Program-made: the position numbers and the translations under genes
Notes under the pieces: generated by a model
Told to the model about the DNA's origin: nothing
Database searches by the model: none
What the model saw: only the letters and a program-made list of their open reading frames with translations
Assembly (NCBI GenBank): GCA_009823395.1
Contig: CM020501.1
Coordinates: 14,927,861 to 14,991,860 of the forward strand
Length of the DNA: 64,000 bases
Direction of reading: 5' to 3'
Source: Thamnaconus septentrionalis
Lineage: Eukaryota > Chordata > Actinopteri > Tetraodontiformes > Monacanthidae
In this document: positions 61,811-64,000 of the stretch, piece after piece
Layout of the letters: every line of letters begins with the position of its first letter
Position numbering within the stretch: position 1 is the stretch's first letter

Positions 61811-62429
61811 TTTTCTTGCTGGGGAGTTGTATTAGTTAAAAAAAAACACTGGTAAAGTTAATTTTACATAATCTTTTGATCTTTAATCCAACAACTGTCG
61901 CATCATGTTTGATTTTAATTGGCCGACTATAAGTTCATTATTCAGCACATTCATTGCGCCAAGCGATGAGCTCTCGGATTAAATCAACCAGATAGTCACA
62001 TTATATTTGTTTAGCCCTAAAGCTGAACCCTTTTAGTGTCATTTTTAATGTGAATCGCAAGCAACATTTCTTTACTTTTGCCACATTGTTCTGACTTTGT
62101 GCTTTCACAAGTGACATTTCTATACGATGAAAAAAAATTAAGCGACGGCTTCAGAATACTCAGTTTTTTTTTCTGGTGCAGGGAAAAAGACCCCCACAGA
62201 ATTGTCAGCAAATGCACAGTTGGAGAGTCCTTGAGCAGAACTTTCCTCCTCTGCCTGAGCAGCGGCTCAGAGCTGAAAGCTGAAAATGTGTCGAAAAGCG
62301 AGAGAAGGGACTTCAGTGTGAGTAGTTTTCAAATCTAAATCTGAGGAGGAGAAAATGTTCCTTTGTACTCCATCCACTGGGAACATTATATCATTGTTAT
62401 ATAGGTGCCCTTCACACCCTTCAGGTCTT

Positions 62430-62634
62430 CATCTCTCTCTCCCTCTCTCCTCCTTCTCCACCTCCAGCATCTCCTCTTCCTCCTCCTCTTCCTCGCAGCC
62501 TCGGCTGGGCTGTGACTCAAACTAGCGTATTATTGACGACTCGCTCTGTCCTTCTGGCTACTGCTGTAGTAACTCTAGGCCTGAACTTCCCTTTCAAGCC
62601 CCCCCACACGTCCACCCACCCACTGTCTCTCTCT

Positions 62635-62660
<26 letters not shown>
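62430..62660. repeat. Pyrimidine-rich tract and (CA)n
   Basis: CTCTCTCCCTCTCTCCTCC-type runs at 62430-62495 and a (CA)n at 62633-62655. Confidence 0.85.
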
Positions 62661-62665
<5 letters not shown>

Positions 62666-63154
62666 ACTGTTTGGCCCCAGTCCAGCAGGGGTTGGAGGCC
62701 CCGCATGGCCCCTCCCGTCTGTCAGTCGGCTCGCCCGCTGGCTGCTTGCTGTAATCAGTCACAGCAGAGCAGACACCCCATCCATCAGCGAGGCGCAGCT
62801 CCCTTCATGACTCTGCTTCCGTCCGCTAACCCACAGCAAACACCTGTCGACGGAGCCGGTGGTGACGTGCTTCTGACGGCGTCAGTGACGTGCAGGACTA
62901 AAGCTTTCATTGAACACAAGCTCGTCCCATAGAGGGATCCCATATATTTGTCACAAATACACCTGTTGCCCATTGACACTGTTTAGGATTTTTGATTTAT
63001 TTATTTGATTTTTAATCCACATGAACGTTCTTGAGTTTGAGAAACTAGTAAATGTTGTAGCAGACTTTTAACCTGGAAACCTCAAACAAGATGTCATTCA
63101 TGTCGGCTGTTCGAAAGCTAACCTGTGATTCTTGCGATATTCTGTTTTTATCAT

Positions 63155-63529
63155 TCATTCATTCATCTTCTATACCCGCTTATTCCTATTCAGGGTCACG
63201 GGGGTCTGCTGGAGCCTATCCCAGCTGTCTTAGGGCGAAGGCAGGGTGACACCCTGGACAAGACGCCAGTTCATCGCAGGGCCACATAGAGACAAACAAC
63301 CATTCACACTCACATGCACACCTACGGACAATTTAGAATATTCATTTGACCTCACATGCATGTTTTTGGAGTGTGGGAGGAAGCCGGAGAACCCGGAGAG
63401 AACCCACGCAGACACGGGGAGAACATGCAAACTCCACACAGAAAGGTCCCAGGCCTGGGCCCCGGAATCGAACCCATGACCTTCTTGCTGTGAGGCGGCA
63501 GCGCTAACCACTGCGCCACCGTGTCGCCT
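63155..63529 (-). mobile_element. tRNA-derived SINE, minus strand, near full length
   Basis: On the minus strand the head reads CGGTGGCGCAGTGGTTAGCG (box A region) and GGTTCGATTCC (box B), then a conserved body (complement of GGAGAACCCGGAGAGAACCC and GGGCCACATAGAGACAAACA), and ends with a (TGAA)n tail at 63155-63168. This is one of the most abundant SINE types in ray-finned fishes (V-SINE/HE1-like organisation). Confidence 0.88.
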
Positions 63530-63590
63530 TCTGTTTTTATCTAAGTGAAAAAATATTTCATGTCATATTGATTCCAGTGTACTTTCTTTT

Positions 63591-64000
63591 GAGGGACTAA
63601 GCCCCGGCTTAGGGCTGGCTCGACTGAGCTAATCTTCGCCAAGGAATAAGACTAAATTGTATTTTTAGTGTTTCTTCTTCTTCTTCTTCTTCTTCTTCTT
63701 CTTCTTCTTCTTCTTCTTCTTCTTCTTCTTCTTCTTCTTCTTCTTCTTCTTCTTCTTCTTCTTCTTCTTCTTCTTCCTCACTAAATTTGGCAAGCTGCTC
63801 GGGGCTGGTGAAAAAAATTTGGTATCATGCAAAAATAAAAAAACTCTAGCTTCTCCAGAGCGCCACCTACAGGCAAAAACCTCATTCCAACACTAAAATT
63901 GCCCACAGAGACCACAAAGAAACCAAGCTGTCGCTTCAACTCTTAGTCAGGCGGATTCTAAAGACGTGGCCGAAGAGCTTTCTGAGTGACGAAATTGTTT
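63591..64000 (+). repeat. Hairpin-headed repeat, second member, truncated by the window edge
   Basis: GGGACTAAGCC, a 7-bp perfect hairpin (63597-63612), AAATTGTATTTTTAGTG, a (TTC)n array (63671-63776), then CTCACTAAATTTGGCA and AGCGCCACCTACAGGC. Part order equals the element at 35095-35940, although the hairpin sequence and microsatellite unit differ. Confidence 0.65.
63671..63776. repeat. (TTC)n microsatellite
   Basis: About 35 uninterrupted TTC units; part of the hairpin-headed repeat. Confidence 0.97.

Larger units (their letters stand above)
59841..64000 (+). other. endov: endov intron 5 and beyond
   Basis: No endov exon 6 was found. Contents: AG-rich run at 60072-60100, CpG-rich block at 60640-61280, repeat core at 61745-61800, pyrimidine-rich stretch with (CA)n at 62430-62660, minus-strand SINE at 63155-63529, hairpin-headed repeat from 63591. 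The remainder has no recognisable feature. Confidence 0.5.

Noticed and set aside
62179..62330. Acceptor-like GTGCAG followed by an open stretch, considered as endov exon 6
   Set aside because: None of the three frames resembles the expected ENDOV segment (GTVLGMALRSH region), and the phase-0 frame meets a stop after about 35 codons.

Overview
The window reads as teleost fish nuclear DNA. It has short GT-AG-spliced vertebrate exons, long (CA)n, (GATA)n and (TTC)n microsatellites, tRNA-derived SINEs, hAT-like and other MITEs, and a decayed non-LTR retrotransposon. Translated exons match vertebrate families closely. No species is assigned; a spiny-rayed fish is a guess from the repeats.

Region by region. 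(1) Bases 11-312, minus strand: two exon-like blocks in one reading frame that belong to a gene running off the left edge; I do not recognise the product. (2) 1693-10806, minus: a complete RasGAP gene, rasal3-like, 18 coding exons, 1214 residues, with PH, C2, RasGAP and coiled-coil regions. (3) About 10.9-14.2 kb: intergenic. A GC-rich block at about 14.25-14.82 kb holds a non-coding first exon, head-to-head with rasal3. (4) 16777-44367, plus: complete sec14l1, 15 coding exons, 734 residues, PRELI + CRAL-TRIO + GOLD, with a 15.6-kb intron after the first coding exon. Its 3' UTR carries two candidate poly(A) signals. (5) 47671 to beyond 59840, plus: endov (endonuclease V), five coding exons with all three catalytic acidic residues; the rest lies past the right edge. 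(6) 49528-53580, plus: a complete secreted cholinesterase-like carboxylesterase, 558 residues, wholly inside endov intron 1 on the same strand. (7) 54-64 kb: endov introns 2-5 with a hAT-like element, a broken LINE reverse transcriptase, a CpG-rich block, a minus-strand SINE and a hairpin-headed repeat.

The genes do not form a pathway. Rasal3 is a negative regulator of Ras in leukocytes, sec14l1 a cytosolic/Golgi lipid-transfer-type protein, endov an inosine-directed nuclease, and the esterase a secreted hydrolase. The links are architectural: a divergent rasal3/sec14l1 pair and an esterase nested in endov. The exon chains of rasal3, sec14l1 and the esterase were joined by hand; each sums to a multiple of three with compatible phases at every junction, which is the main support for the models. 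Exon edges may be off by one or two bases.

No unmistakably new biological system was found. The best leads are the nested esterase that lacks the choline-binding tryptophan, a SINE abutting a sec14l1 splice acceptor, a repeat family with two mutually exclusive hairpins, a set of short near-perfect foldbacks, and two sets of orphan exon-like blocks (11-312 and 25397-25510).
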